A stretch of 64,000 nt of DNA, taken from contig JAJEKV010000004.1 in assembly GCA_021234155.1 (NCBI GenBank), positions 22,410,320 through 22,474,319 of the forward strand, written 5' to 3'. The notes beneath the pieces were generated by a model, which did not search any database, had not been told where the DNA came from, and saw only the letters and a program-made list of their open reading frames with translations. This document shows positions 1 to 13,060 of the stretch, piece after piece. How positions within the stretch are numbered: position 1 is the first letter of the stretch; every line of letters begins with the position of its first letter. Source of the stretch: Isoetes taiwanensis. Taxonomy: Eukaryota; Streptophyta; Lycopodiopsida; Isoetales; Isoetaceae. Both the position numbers and the translations under genes were made by a program.

Positions 1-1130
1 ATTGATGGTGCCAATGGAGGTGTTGTGGGAGTGCGGAGGCGATGGTGCCCACCACCATGGAGTCTACAATAGGGTGTGGATAGAGGGCATGGCGAGGAAA
101 AAGATGTCGACCGCCTCCCATCTTTGTCAACAAGCCCGCATAAAAATGGAAGCACTTGGAAAAGGCGCCTCGATTGCAGCCCAAATAAAGTTAGAACTAT
201 TGCAATGAGCTTCGCACTTTGATCGTGGGGCTAACGGTAAGGATGCCATATAAACATGGGTACTACTAAGGGGTGACTTGGCCTTTGTGTCGACACTGCA
301 AGAGACAACAACGGTGGACCACGGAACAAGTGCTTCTCCAAACCCCTAATGATCTCCTCCCATGCGGCTCCCATAGTAATATGGATCTTGATTGGCTTGT
401 CCATCTTAAGTAATTTCCATGGATAATCATGAACACATCTTTGGGCGGATTATCAATGTCCACAAAAGGCGTACATACATACCCACAAGAACACGGAAGC
501 CCGGTGAAAAAGTGTTTAAGAGCATTTTGGCGCGACAAGATTCTCATCATTAGCGACTAGGAAGAGGCGTGTGATGCGCATATTGATTGCAAACCTCTTG
601 TGTGCGTTCTCCATTGCAAGACCATGGAGAAGTCCCTCAATGGTTGCAATGGTGAATAAGCTGCGACAAAGCCCTGCAACAATTGTGAAAAGCAATGGTG
701 CTAAAGGGCATCTGGCGAATACCGGCCAGAGTGAAAAGGCATCGGCGGCTCTCCATGGAACATCTTGATCCTTTCGGCGAGATATGCGACTCCATAATAT
801 CGATGTGAATTGTTCCCCAAATCGGTCTTAGCATACATCGTTGCATGAATTCCCGGTGACCTTTGTCATAAGCCTTTGCAAATCAAGCTTAAGGTATACA
901 ATTGGAAGGTTTTGCTTACGTGCCCAATAAATTCCCTCGTAGCGGTGACAACATTGTTCAAAATGCACCGTTTTGGAAGAAAACTGGTGGGTTATTGAGA
1001 TGGACTCTGCCAAGATGTCCTTTACCCTTCTGCAAAAGCCTTGCGAAGATCTTATATCGGATGACAATTGGAAGGCGGCGGTTGTGGATCTTCGGGGATT
1101 TAGGACTGCGACCTCTCGATTCCTCGACTT
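1..1130 (-). pseudogene. Decayed L1-like LINE reverse transcriptase fragment (copy A)
   Basis: On the minus strand this encodes pieces of a plant L1-type reverse transcriptase, recognised by alignment to the better copy at 25448-26640. The GIRQGCPLAP block and the block preceding the catalytic site can be found, but frames change many times. The element continues past the window start, where the C-terminal part would lie. I infer a dead LINE copy and no functional product. Many of the frame breaks coincide with CAG/CTG positions that are intact in the second copy, so part of the apparent decay could be sequence error. Confidence 0.75.
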
Positions 1131-1139
1131 CGAGGTACA

Positions 1140-1395
1140 AGCTATTTCAAAGCTTTCGGTGTTTAGGGATTAGTAGGCGGAAGTTTGCCATTTAGCGCGG
1201 GACTTCTTGGGTGTTGTAGATGGTGATGGTCGGTTTATGTGTGTGGGGTTGCGGTTTTTACGTGAGTTTGTTGTGGAGTGTCGAGATATCATTTTGTCTC
1301 TTTAGGCGATTCTCCTTCCTCCTCACTTTCTTTGTAACATTACCATTCTTTTAATATATTGATGACAGTTCTTCTTAAAAAATTTAAGGTGATGG
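1140..1395 (+). mobile_element. 3' end of a plus-strand LINE-like element
   Basis: The segment ends in a TTTAATATATTGATGACAG word, a CTTCTT word and a short A-run, which resembles the end of plant LINE transcripts. The same end occurs at 26690-26935. It directly abuts the antisense LINE at 1-1130, so two LINE remnants meet here. No coding frame is preserved. The call rests on the tail and the repetition only. Confidence 0.45.
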
Positions 1396-1479
1396 GGCAA
1401 TCGCGAAATAGTCGAGGATCCTTGACCTTGGGGGCCGAGTGAGATGCTTTTTGTGTTGAGAATTCTATCCAAAGTTATT

Positions 1480-2520
1480 ATAGCATGAAAACAACACCAT
1501 CTAGATGAATAGGCTTTTCATTCATCTCAGCGGTTTGACTACAATGCTATATAGAGTGGGTAGCTGCACATCGCAAGCTACCCAAAATAAAAACATAGAG
1601 AATATCGGTTATAACACCTGGACCCGAAAAATAAAGCGTTTACTTCGGATGTTGGCTAGTGTACTGTAGGAGCTTATCGTTGAGATTAAAAAACCTAAGC
1701 CCTTTCAGGGTTTTCAAGGAAAAACCCTAGTGATAAGCCCTCGGCGAGGGGCTTGGGACAAGCGTAGGCTGCTAAGCGTTCCCATAAAAACACGTTTGAG
1801 GCAAAAATTGGGTGCACATCATCCACGCACGCACATCAATAAACACTAAAAACACAAGAGTGAAAAATAAAAATCCTCGGCGAGGTTTTGTTCCGCGTAT
1901 GTCATCGACAATTATAACAAATATGAACATATAAATAACAATTTTAAGGGGGAGGGTGGGAGCCACGGATCTGCTGGCGAGAGATGAAAGCGCCGATGAA
2001 AGTCGATGAAGAACTACTGCAATAAATACTTGATCCCCAACTTTGATGAAGCGACCTAAAAATGTGTGCAATGCATGCATGCTCGTCTTCATAAAGAATC
2101 TCGATGCGCTACGGATCGATGACATTCTTGCTGCTGCATTCGCATGAAAATAACAACTTCCGATACGAAGAGAACTTCAAATACTAGATCAGGAAAAGTT
2201 GAAGAATTGTTCTATCTTGGGACAAAAGGCAAAGATAGAAGAGGTTAGAAAGGATAGGAATGGTCAAGAAAAAGTAGCTCATGCAGAAGAAGCCCCTCCC
2301 TCGCATGAGATCAAAGAATAGAAGCCATGGATTGGCGAGAGAGATGGCTAGATGAAAAGTCGATGAAGAACTCTGCAATAAATAGCGATCCCCAACGATG
2401 AGCGACCTAAAAATGCATGCAATGCATGCATGCGGCACATGCAATGCATGCATGCTCGTCTTCCTCAAGAATCTCGATCCGTTCACAGCGGATCGATGAC
2501 GATATAGAAAGTACATATGC
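1480..2520. repeat. 1-kb repeat, copy A
   Basis: This is one of three copies (also 27030-28085 and 14020-15085). It contains two related sub-blocks. Each has a GATGAAGAACT word, a run of overlapping GCATGC/ATGCAATGCATG palindromes, the word CTCGTCTT, and a small inverted repeat of the CGATCCG/CGGATCG type. Open frames through it (KTSMHALHA-like peptides) arise from these repeats and are not taken as genes. The identity is unknown. Parts of the minus strand resemble the 3' region of the LINE tails at 22346-22500 (TTTTCCTTGAAAACCT followed by GGTTTTTAA), so a LINE-derived or non-autonomous element is possible. Confidence 0.7.
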
Positions 2521-2529
2521 CCGAAAACC

Positions 2530-3622
2530 CTAGAAGTGCTTTATGCTTTATGGTTAGATCTTCGATGTTCGATGAGGGCATATCTTAATATGTACCCAAA
2601 ACAGTAGCATCTTGCCCACCCGGCAGGAAACCTAAAAATACCAAACATATAAATGTACTATGAACACCTGAATTAATGGGTCAAATACACTATGGTCTTT
2701 TTCTGGCGTATATATATGGTTGTCTACAAAGAAATGCACTCAATCATTGCACGTTGTTCATTTCTTAACAATGTTGGAAGGGAATGAAGGTTGTTAATTT
2801 GTTTTATACACATGGTTGCCCATTGTGGAGATTGAAAATCCTTTTCTCATGATGTGGAAAAGTTTGATCAATGAAATAGAGGTAAAAGATTATTGTTTAT
2901 CAACTTGTTCATTTCCTAGTAATGCACAAAAAAGAACTTTGCATTTTTAACAAATCAATGAACCCAAATGTTTTTTTCAAATTCCATAAAACAAAGATAA
3001 CCTTGTAAAAAATACTCTATCTATCTATTCAAAGTTACATTAGCTATGTCCTTCGGGACATAAAGTTACATCAACTCACCCTCCCGGAATCAAACCTGGA
3101 TCAAACCACTTGGTACCACTTATGTCACGGTCCACGCTATCACGCATTCTTCTTGGTGTGTTAAGGGTTGTTTCCACTTGTTTTTGCCCCCCTTCTTTTT
3201 TCAAATGCAAAAACACAACATCTCCCCCATAACACACCAAAAGAACATAACAAAATAATACATAACAAAACATTGGAACTTTGGGGTATGATCAAAACTT
3301 TTCCACATTATGAAAAGCTCAAAAGTCCTTATATTGTACTTGCCACATCATATGTCATGTCAATTTTTTGTCGTCATTTTACTTCTAAATACCTCCATCC
3401 CAAAAACAAATAAAAAGCAAGTGGAAGAAATAGGTAGTGAAATGGGCCACCCTAGAGTTGCCATTGACACACCACACTTCTCCCCTCTTCATACACCAGT
3501 GTCATCCAATAGGATAGATAGTTAGATACATTTTTTAATGGCGGGGAAGCTAATGGAGCTTATGGGACACAAAACACCCACTTTGTATATATGGCTGAAG
3601 TGGCCACTTTCACAATGAAGAG
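2530..3622. other. AT-rich flank without a gene
   Basis: No supported gene lies here. The part at about 2810-3130 is also found at 28385-28690 and 16425-16745, so it belongs to a dispersed repeat. The remainder matches 28690-29173. The short reading frames do not resemble any protein I know. Confidence 0.6.
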
Positions 3623-3879
3623 CAATACGTAAGCGCCTTTGATTATTATACCAATCCGGATATCATGTACACACTGGCATCCATGTTGTGCGTCAATGGT
3701 GGGCCCAGAAACGAGGACCACCATTCAATGGAATCCACCAACAACTTGCGATTCATGCTAGGTGTGCACTGCAAGATAGTGAAAATGAAAGCAATTTATA
3801 CAGTCTCTCATGCAACTATAATCCCTCTAGAAATGGGAGTGCATTAGGGTATCACCGTCGATTAGGATAGAATAAGCGA
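3623..3879. other. Unassigned sequence
   Basis: I see no gene, RNA or repeat that I can name. A few short frames exist on the plus strand without recognisable motifs. Confidence 0.5.
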
Positions 3880-4990
3880 AACCAAAGGGAAAAAGGCCTA
3901 AAGAACCAGAACCAAAATACATTTACAAAAGCCCGTCGCTCATGGGAACGGGGACTCATCCACATTATTCCTCTCCCAAATGAACTTAGAAATCATCACC
4001 TTGCAAAGAAAAGAAATTGATATTCAAGGCCGCCAAAATGCTTTGGCAAATATGCACTTTTCCCAACTAACTTTGAATGACGGCACCCTCGCCCCCGGAG
4101 ATGAAGTTCCGAAACCCGGACGAAGTATCTTTGATGGAGCCCAACATGAACAGCCATATACGCCGGCCGCTAAAACCGACTTATCACGCCATGGAAAGCA
4201 CCCGTGACCACCAAAAAAGGTGCTTTTCCAAGCCTTTAATCACTTTCTCCCATGCATCTCCCGATGAGATATGAACACCTACGGGGATACCGAGAAGTTT
4301 GCTTTACTCATGGGAAGGATCTTCTGAACACACATGGTGGAACCGGAGAGTCAACACCCTTAATGTCTTTGTACGCTACGCCAACCCACAAAAATACCAG
4401 ATGCTAGGAAAAGGAATCCAACAAGAAAATGGCATTCGCGAAAATTTTCTCATCGCCCTCCTAAAAAGGAAAAGTGTCCTCATCCGCATTATTGATTCTA
4501 GGATCTCCTCAAGGACCCATTGTTCATAGGAAGTCTATGCAAGATTCCCTCCGTCGCGGCAAGAGAGAAGAAGGCAAGGACCCTCGACCACAACCGTAAA
4601 TAACAATGGAGCTAAAAGGGCAGCCCGACGGATGCCAACACCCAGAGAAGAATCTCCAGGGTTCCCTAAAGAGAATAGAAGAGCGAAAGGAATAATGAAA
4701 CCTCAAGGACATCACCGTGAATTTGCAACCAAAAACCAAAATTAAAAGACATTTCTCTAAGAAGGCCTACCAACACCGTCATATGCTTTGCAAAGTCCAG
4801 CTTCAAATATACAATTTCATGGCCCAGAAGTTTGGAGCCCATTAAATACCCTTCATAGGCAACATTATTTAATATGCATCATCCTTGTAAACTCTTCCAT
4901 AGGTGAGGATATGGAATCAAATAAGAATATATCCAACTTTTGTACATAACTTTAGCAATAATCTTACCAATACGTAAGATAGTAAGGCAG
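3880..4990 (-). pseudogene. Decayed L1-like LINE reverse transcriptase, antisense
   Basis: Around 4524-4739 the minus strand reads GEPWRFF followed, after a frame change, by a SGCPFSS block. This corresponds to the GEP..SLGRGIRQGCPLAP region of the L1-type RT seen at 25448-26380. Neighbouring minus-strand segments share phrases with that element, including the region upstream of the RT core near 4800-4990. Stops and frame changes are dense, so it is a relic. It may be the 3' half of the element whose endonuclease part lies at 12150-13060, with the plus-strand LINE 8280-12133 inserted between, but that is an inference. Confidence 0.5.
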
Positions 4991-7900
4991 ATAGGGTACT
5001 AGTCCGAATTGTTGAAGGTTCCACGCCAGGAATAAGAATAAAATGCAGCCCGAAGTTGAGAATTTTGATCTGACGCATCTTTGCCCTCTTGAAATCACCA
5101 AGCGCCTGTTACACATCATTGCCCTACACAATCCCAACTCCTCGAAAGAACTCCAGAACTCCACAGAATACCATCAATTCCAAGTAGACACTTTCCTTTC
5201 TTCGTATGAAGCATCTAAATCATTCATCTAATTTCTAGGTAGTTTTGCCCATATAATAGGGATGTATCTTTGCCGTTAATGCTCCCCTAAAAACTGGATT
5301 GGAAGGAAGACGACGCAGAAGCAAAAAGGGAAGAAAAGTGGCCATGAAGAACTTCTAAGTTGTTGAGGATCGAGACGAGAGGCCCATCTCGAACTCTTGA
5401 GACATCAACTACTGCAGAAGCTTGTTCCTAATTTTGCAGTGCAACAAAAAAAGAAGCATGTGCAACAATCCCCCTCTTGAACTATCATAGCCCGCTTAAC
5501 CTCGAAACGCGATGAACTCTGTCTTCCATCTCTGCCTAATGCTGGCCAAAAATCTGCTTCTCCGGCCGGGCATCCGGCATAACGTAATCAGCAAGCCACT
5601 AATTGTTGGTACGTGAGCACCCAAACCCCCGGACAGGGGAAAAATATGAAAGTACCCGAAGAATGAACGCTAGCCAGAAGGGGCATCGCCGGGAAGCGCA
5701 TGTAAAAACCCGGTCCGATGGATGAGGCCTTTCTAGAGGCTGTTCGGGGACTTGGGTTCGAAAGCATTCCCTTAGATCATGATGTGACGGAAGCTACCTA
5801 GATAGCATAATAAATCGGGCGTACACATCTAATTCTGGGATGGGATTTTCTAGGCAGACCTTGTAAGACCATTATCTCTCAGATCTTATGCTTCGATGGT
5901 AGGATCTTTGGGATTTACCACAACACGGAGATATCTTGCAGCAAGGAAGATACTCAAGAAACATCTTTCAAATTTCGCCGAACGATTTGGCACCTTAACC
6001 TCTCGGCAGCGGTGCATTCTTTTATCTTAGGCCAAATTGTTCTTGCGTGGACTTGGAAATTGTAGTTTGAGGTTTGCTTGGCTTAATTGGTTCTCTCTTT
6101 CTTGTCTCGGGAAAGACATATCGTAAAAGGGAAGATGGCGAGTTAAATCAAGGAAAGGGGAAGAAGGCTATCCGGTAGAAGCAAAGAGAGATGAGGAATG
6201 GAACATGATCTTCGTTTGGAGGATAGGAATGATGTAGCTTGGAAAAAATCTAAAGGAACTGTATGTTGCCTTTGAGATCATTAAAGATCAACAAGAAAGG
6301 CGGCTGCATTCTGCATGGATATCTGAGGGGAGGGATCGATTTGTGCGGTTTATCAAAAAATCAAGCAAACTTGAAGAGGATTACACCGGTGGGCTGAGCA
6401 AATGATAGGGATTGGGCTTGAACACTCTGGAAATCTTGCAAGAAATGGACAAAACCTCTAGAAATTCTGCAAGAAAATAGTTAGTAAACCCTATAAGCTC
6501 ATCCGCGGCTAAACAGGAGCATAAAGAAGAGGACCTGCCAAAATAAAAACAAATATATTCTGTGAAACATAGGAACTAAATGCTAAATAGAACTAAGGAG
6601 ATTACAGTGGAGATGGAAAAGCTTAAATGGAACTCCTCGATAGCCCCAATTAAACCGATAAGGAGGTGGAAGACACCCGATGATCAAGTAGTGAGACAGC
6701 CATAGATCTTCAAGAATACAACCTTTCTTATGATGTTCTGAGGTGTTTTGATAATGTCTCAGAACCATGAAACTCATCGGATCCACTTAAAAAGGATACC
6801 AAGGCATGCAAGATCCGTGGCATATAATGCGGTTCTTTAATCCTACGAAGGTTGGCCGGATTGGGATTGGTAAAGAATTGTGAAGAGGGTCTGGAATATC
6901 CATGCCGAACAAAACCGTTACCAAAGTGGGGGACCACCATATCGTAGCGTGAGCTCAATCTTGGGTGCTGCCGACACAGCATAAAGGTTTGAATATCCCC
7001 TCTTATAAAAATGCTCTTCTTAATCAAGTTAACCATGATTTCAACCGCCCATCTTGCTAATGAGAATGAAGATTAAGGAGGGGATTATAGATCTTTCGGG
7101 TATCGGGGACTCCTAGGCCATTTGTGCTCTAAAAGGTATCCTATTCATTTTCTACTGGAACCCCCTATCCCTTTGGGAGGTTAAGTTCGATCACTAAGCT
7201 TCAAAGAATCCCCATCCTTTCTATTCCCTCAAATTAGACAACAAAAATTCCTGCAGGCTCGACGAGAATAGTGTAGGATCTATTCTAGGAAAAGATTGGA
7301 TAATATTGGAACAAGGAATTTTCATCATGAGGTGGAGCCCCATCTTTATCCCTTGGGTAGTTAGTGATCTAATATCCACTTCCACCACCTTAACACTCCC
7401 AACTTACCTCACTAGCCTCCGACAAGTCCCCACCACGCCAGACCGGCAGAAACTGGGAGAAGGTTATCAAGATGGGAAAGACCCCGCACAAACTCTCCCC
7501 GCAGGTATTTCAAAGAGAATAAGATCGACCGAGAAGGGAGGTTATAGTGAAAGTTCCCTCGACTATACTCAGATTCAATTTGAAAAATTGAGTACTCTAA
7601 AATGCCCAAAAAAAAATACCTGATATACAAAAGGAATAAACGAGGAAAAGGTGAATAGATCCACCCCTCTTTATTAGACAAAGAATGGAGGCCCAAGAAT
7701 ACTAGTATGCAAAAACATGGTTCAAAAAGGGAGATAGCAAATTGCCCGAGTAATCGTACTAATAATAATAAAGGGAGGACCAAGTAAGGCATGAAGGTAA
7801 CCCCAAGTTTGATAAGAACTCGATTCTCACTTTTAAGAATATTATTCTTTTAAAAACCAGATTCATGATCGGTTTCCATCTTCCCAAACAACCGATATTT

Positions 7901-8279
7901 TTCAAGAAGATATCTTTGGTAATAAAGAGGAGCATTCCGTGATAATGATGGTGATGATATAAGTCAGCCAGATCACCATAAATAATAAAAAATATTTAAA
8001 TGTTAAAGTCTATCAAAATGATTACTTGAAACTCCAAGGTATTAATAATGGTATCAAAAGGGGATAGACTTAAAGTTTGTTTATCTAACCTTACCCCCAT
8101 ATTCTTTTTATCCAGAACACAAGATCCATGATCCCAATCATGAAAGGATTATTTCTAATATTCTTCCTCCCACTATAATATTTTGGTCCATTGTTGCTAA
8201 CACACCGCCCTGTTGTGTATAGCCTACACGGGAGCCAACCGTGATTAACATGGAAGATATTTATATGGTTAATGACACT
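4991..8279. other. Gene-poor stretch, probably old transposon debris
   Basis: I find no supported gene in these 3.3 kb. Scattered open frames (for example minus strand 6583-7036 and 7412-7792) lack recognisable motifs, are rich in chance composition and are not conserved with other parts of the window. Some of it may be the 5' region of the LINE at 8280-12133 or the middle of a broken antisense LINE, but I cannot show this. Confidence 0.5.
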
Positions 8280-11200
8280 AATGGAAGATGCAGACTCTTG
8301 TTGGTAGAGTAGACTCATGCAAGATTGCCTTTACTAATGTCTATTCTACCATGAGCCTTCGAGCGATCTTTGATGTGGAAACAGTAATTAATAGCAGTTT
8401 GATAACTGGATGTGGAGGAATGTGTTATTTGTGGAGATTTCAACATGGTCATGTAGATAGATTCATGAAAAATAAAAATTTCGTGAATCTTCTTCCCTCG
8501 TGAAAGATGTGCTTGGGACAACCTTCTCTTCTCATAATTCTAAATCTTGGCCAACCAAATCCCAAGCCTTTAGGTGGTCCGACCATAGAATAGATCCTAT
8601 CCGCTGCCTACATGATAGGTATTACCTTAGTGAAAAATATGTGGAAAAACAGCAACGTAGTTGAAAATCTTGAAGGTTATAATTATCTCCGATCATTATC
8701 CCCAAACAGATCACCATTTCAGGGATGACAATGGCAATAAAAAGAAAGGCCTACTTCAAAATGAACACAAGCTTGATGGATAATGATGATTTTATGGTCA
8801 AGCTTGGGAAATCATCAATGGAAATCCTAAGCCCACTGGGAACACAGTGTTGATGTACCTGGGTGGATTGACATGGCTAAAAAATAAAAATGTTGGCTCA
8901 AAGAATGGGGCAAGGATATTTACAATCAAAATAAAGCCCATCTTCTAATTTAAGACAAAGCATTATTACAAAGAAGTGATGAGCACAAAGTTGAGATAAA
9001 AAAAGGCAGATTGAGGTCGAGGAAATCAAAATTGCAAAGGGATGGAAATTGAAGGCCAAAATAAGAGAGTTGAAGGATGACGAGAGATGCAACTCCAAAT
9101 ATTTCTTCAATAAAGCCGATTCGAATTAAGAGGAATCATATTTATGAGGTCGGTGGAAGATAATTTAATTCTCAAGATAAAGACCTCAAACAAGCAAGCA
9201 GCTTGATCACTTCAAGAAGCTTATGGGCTCCAATATGGATTCTACTCCCATGGTTATGGAGGAGTTTATTTGTCTAAATAAAAAGGTCAATGATGATCAG
9301 AACTCATATCTCACTAAACCTTTTGTGAATGATGAGCTTTTGCAGTGTTGTCAAAATATGGAAAATGGCAAGACCCTGGCCCCCATGGCCTTCCAAAGTA
9401 ATTTTTAAGAAGACTTGGCCCTTGCTTGGAGACAAGATACCAAAATAGCCAATGAGTTTAGGGGAGACAAAGATTTTGGATGCAAGAATTAATACCGCTT
9501 TTATTGCTTTTATCCCTAAGATTGATTCTCCTAATACCTTCCTGATTATGCAATCTATTTCTCTAATGTTATATATAAGATTATTTCAGGAGCTATTGCC
9601 TTAAGAGACATCATTATTAGTAGTTCTCAATCAGCCTATCTTAAAGACATGTTTATTTTAGACAATGTAGTAGCAGCTATTTTGGGGCTCCAATGGGCAA
9701 AAAGATTCTAACCAAGATGTGGCTCTTCTAAAAACTTGACATCACCAAGGCATTTGATACAAGAAGTTGGAATTTTTTTATTTAGATGTTGTGGCTCTTG
9801 GTTTCAAAGAATGAAAGCATTCAAATATTTGAAGCCATTTTGCACAACTCAAGATCGCCAGTTCTCATCAATGGTGAGTGCAGTCCATTCTTCACAATCC
9901 AAAGAGGAGTAAAACAAGGTTGCCCTCTCGCCCCATTCCTTTTTCTGATTATTATGGAAGCCCTCCATTGTAGGCTGGAGATAGCAAAGAATACTAACCT
10001 TATTAAAGGTCTGAGGCTTCCTGAAAATCCCCTCAAAAGATCAAATTCTAAATGGGCATTTTGCAAATGATACCTTTATTTTAATATCAATGGATGAGAA
10101 CTCCATTACAAATTGGTGTGGCCTCAGGATGTAAAATTAACCCTGCCAAATCAGCAATCCAAGCAAGAGATCAAGAAAAGGGAGAGGTGATGGCTTTAAC
10201 CATGGGATGTAAGTATAACTCCCCCAACACTAGCTCAAAAATCCTTGGTATCCCATTTGCAATTAGACGTAATGCTTCAGACCTATGGGGAAATATTATT
10301 GAAAAGTTCTACAAAAAGGTTGATACTCTGAACTCAAAATATCTTTCTAAAAATGGTAGGGCAATTATTGCTAATTTTATGATTTCTTCTTCTCATGTGT
10401 ATCAATCATCAGCTATTCTTGCTCCAAAAAAAGATTTCTAACAAATTGGTGGAATTATTGGTAGATTCATTGCTTGTGGGCAAAAACAGAGATGCCGGGC
10501 ACCCGGTCTCAATGAAAGAGTGTTGCAAATCCAAGAGTAATGGAGGATTGGGAATTATTAATATTGAGAAGCAAGGGATGGCCTTGGCTGCCAAATACCC
10601 ATATACAGTGGCCTGCTAGTATAACTCCATCAAGCACCCTATCTCCATCCCGATAAGGCATTATATTGAAAAATGCCATCCTTATGGGTGGAGGTCTCTC
10701 AAAATGGAGCTTCCCCACTCGATCTTCTTCCCATTTATCGGTCCCAAACTCCACCTGTGTATTATCAAGAAATGGATCAAGGCTTGGGATCAAATTAAGG
10801 ATGTACACATGGAAAGAAGGATTGTCCATGGATCAAACTATTTTTGGAATCCAGCTGTCCTTCTAATAACCCCAATCTTTGCCGGGCTTGCCACTTTCCC
10901 CGACGTGCCAGCTATGGAAGAGTAAGGGAATCGCCTTTATCGTGGATCTTTTGATACTAATGGCATTATTCCCTTTGACAAATCAACTTTGGCAGAGGAA
11001 GGGATGCACGGAAAAACCCTTTATGATAACATTCTTACCGCCATCATTCATAACCATTGACTAATGAAGAAAATTCCCCACTAAATGATGGACAAGAGGG
11101 TTATGCAAATGAAAGCCTATAAATATCTCATGAAGGGAGAAAAAGTCACTATCCATACAAAATGGGAGATTCAATCGGATAGATGCATCGTGAATCGAGA

Positions 11201-12133
11201 TTTATGTGAAAGAGTCCCATTAATCCAAGATCAAATCATTTATGTGGCAATTACGCAAGATAAAGCTTTGGCTACTAACTCGAAAAGATACAAAAGTTAT
11301 CTATGGCCAATTCGTGATATCCAGGAAAGATGCCTTGGAGCAAAGGAGGATGAAAATCATCTTTTAGAGGGTGCCTTTGGTCCGAGTGGACCTTAGAGCT
11401 TGCCTCAGAACTCGGGCTATGATCTAATTCATCAAAGGAGAAAGACTTTTTCATGCCAGAACCCCAATGATTGAGAATCTTTTGTCCTCCTCTCGAGGAT
11501 CCGAAGGGCGTGAACTCCTTCATTTTTAATTGTGAAATTATTCCACCGTAAGGAATAATTAAACAGTTTCAATTTGATGTTAAGTGGATTCAAGAGATTA
11601 ATGGGTGATTTCATGCGATTGCGTACTCTATTTCGGGCCAGCGCTAAGCTTAAGTGGAGGAAGATGGATCTAAACACAAACAATGAATGGATAAAAATAT
11701 TCGGGCAGCCAAAGTGTTGGAGCACATGGAACAATGTTTGTGGATGTCAAGTAGACCGTAACTACAACATCGAAGGAGTTAATCCGCCAGCAAAGGGAAA
11801 TAGGGCAGTTCAACATGGCTAAGGCAAAATCATGCATGTGCATCTATTGCACTTTTCATGAGAAGACAAAGGAAAGGCAAGGAAAACCAAGAACCTCCAC
11901 CGGAAATCCTACCACCGAAAGTGCTCTATTTACTTCGAGGATACGACTTTTTAGCAAGCTATTTATAAGTTTTTATCGGGCTTTTTCAGATGAACAAGAA
12001 GGTCGATCCCCGATATAAAATCAGGTTATTTTTTGATCACCCTCTATTTTAGGTTCCTTTCCCTTGAAAAAGGAGTTTTGTAAAATCTCTTATTTATATA
12101 TATATATATAGAAGCCTTCAATAAAAAAAAAAA
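8280..12133 (+). mobile_element. Decayed plant L1-type LINE
   Basis: The order of remnants matches ORF2 of a plant L1 LINE on the plus strand. An APE endonuclease block GDFNMV lies near 8437-8455, with a WSDHRID-type block near 8575-8595. The reverse transcriptase lies at about 9706-10620, and a cysteine/histidine-poor C-terminal region follows to about 11400. The 3' end is marked by an alternating TA tract and an A-run at 12095-12133, typical of LINE poly(A) ends. Frames change repeatedly, so it cannot move by itself. Its A-tail is followed at once by antisense LINE endonuclease sequence, which suggests that it inserted into an older LINE. Confidence 0.75.
9706..10620 (+). pseudogene. L1-type reverse transcriptase domain, broken
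   Basis: The core reads LDITKAFDT near 9737-9765 (RT motif with the first catalytic Asp), then RGVKQGCPLAPFLF near 9905-9945, then a degraded palm region. The conserved YADD block should follow near 10060 but reads as FANDTF, so the catalytic aspartate pair is damaged. Further pieces (GCKINPAKSAI, ILGIPF, KNGRAIIANFMISSSHVYQ) match the thumb region of plant L1 RTs. At least three frame changes occur. It once copied LINE RNA into DNA at the target site and is now non-functional. Confidence 0.8.
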
Positions 12134-12149
12134 ACAAAATCCCTCGACA

Positions 12150-13060
12150 TAAAAGAATCACCGACGACCCCAATTTAGCAAAGGACTTCACGGTAGCCTA
12201 GAGCATCAACAATCCCAGCCATTCCTTTCTTTCTCACAAATGCAGAGGACCAGTGCTTGCTTGCATCCATCTTTAAACTCCTCATCCTTCAAGTATAAAG
12301 TGTTTAACTTGAAATAAGTCTTGGTCCCGCTTATGCCCCCATCCCGAGAACAAGAGAAATACTGTGGATTGTGATCTCAAATAGAGTCACAAGCATGTTT
12401 TGGCGAGAAAAATTATGCAAATATGTAGCCGCCAATGCATTATAATAGCCCCCGCTATGACGCGGTATATGCTCTACCAGCCCCAAGCCGCCTATTGCAC
12501 CAAGTGAAGGTTCCATCGCCATCCACCTCTACCAAGCCACAAGCCATATATCAAGCCGCCATTGTTCACGCTCAAAGCCTTGATAACTTCTGATCCTCTC
12601 ACGACCGATCAACTTCCAACTCCACCATATTGAAGTCACCCACCAAAGAACCATGCAACATGAGCCCCCAAATAACTAGTTTGATCTCAAAGCAGCCTTA
12701 GAGTGCACCTCTCCGTGAGATCTATTGTGTGCATACACATTCACTAGTCCCCACTCTTGTCCCTTATCAAACCACTTGATAATGATCCAACACCAAATCT
12801 ATCAAGATGATCGAATGTGATCGCTTATATCATGTCTCCATGTCGAAGGTCCCCCTTTTTGCCGAAGTCTCACGCAGCCCACCAAGACGTTATATTTCCT
12901 ACCGATCACAGTAAGCTACCTTTTGCCTTTGTAGACAATAGAAATCTGAATTCATTCTAGCAAGAGCCATGGAAAATCTTTCTCCTTTAGTTGGGGAGGA
13001 AGCAACACCTTAACATTCCAAGAAACCAACCTTCATGATGCACCGTGGATCTGTTCCAAA
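12150..13060 (-). pseudogene. L1-type LINE endonuclease fragment, antisense
   Basis: Reading the minus strand gives an APE-type endonuclease. An initial VSWNVK block lies near 13000-13020, then a FYCLQRQK-like piece, GDFNMVELEVDRS near 12600-12650, and DGDGTFTWCNRR near 12470-12530. These correspond to the N-terminal Asn, the GDFN catalytic loop and the FTW block of plant L1 endonucleases. Stops interrupt it. The RT part does not follow directly because the plus-strand LINE ending at 12133 abuts it. It is best read as the host of that nested insertion. Confidence 0.65.

Larger units (their letters stand above)
1..3622. repeat. Duplicated segment, copy A
   Basis: This stretch is collinear, in the same orientation, with 25511-29173. 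The shared order is an antisense L1-like LINE, a short 3' LINE end, a 1-kb repeat, and an AT-rich flank ending near the words shared by 3540-3620 and 29095-29172. Long blocks are identical, but the first 1.2 kb differs by small changes concentrated at CAG and CTG. The copy is cut by the window start, so its left boundary is unknown. It contains no intact gene. Confidence 0.9.
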
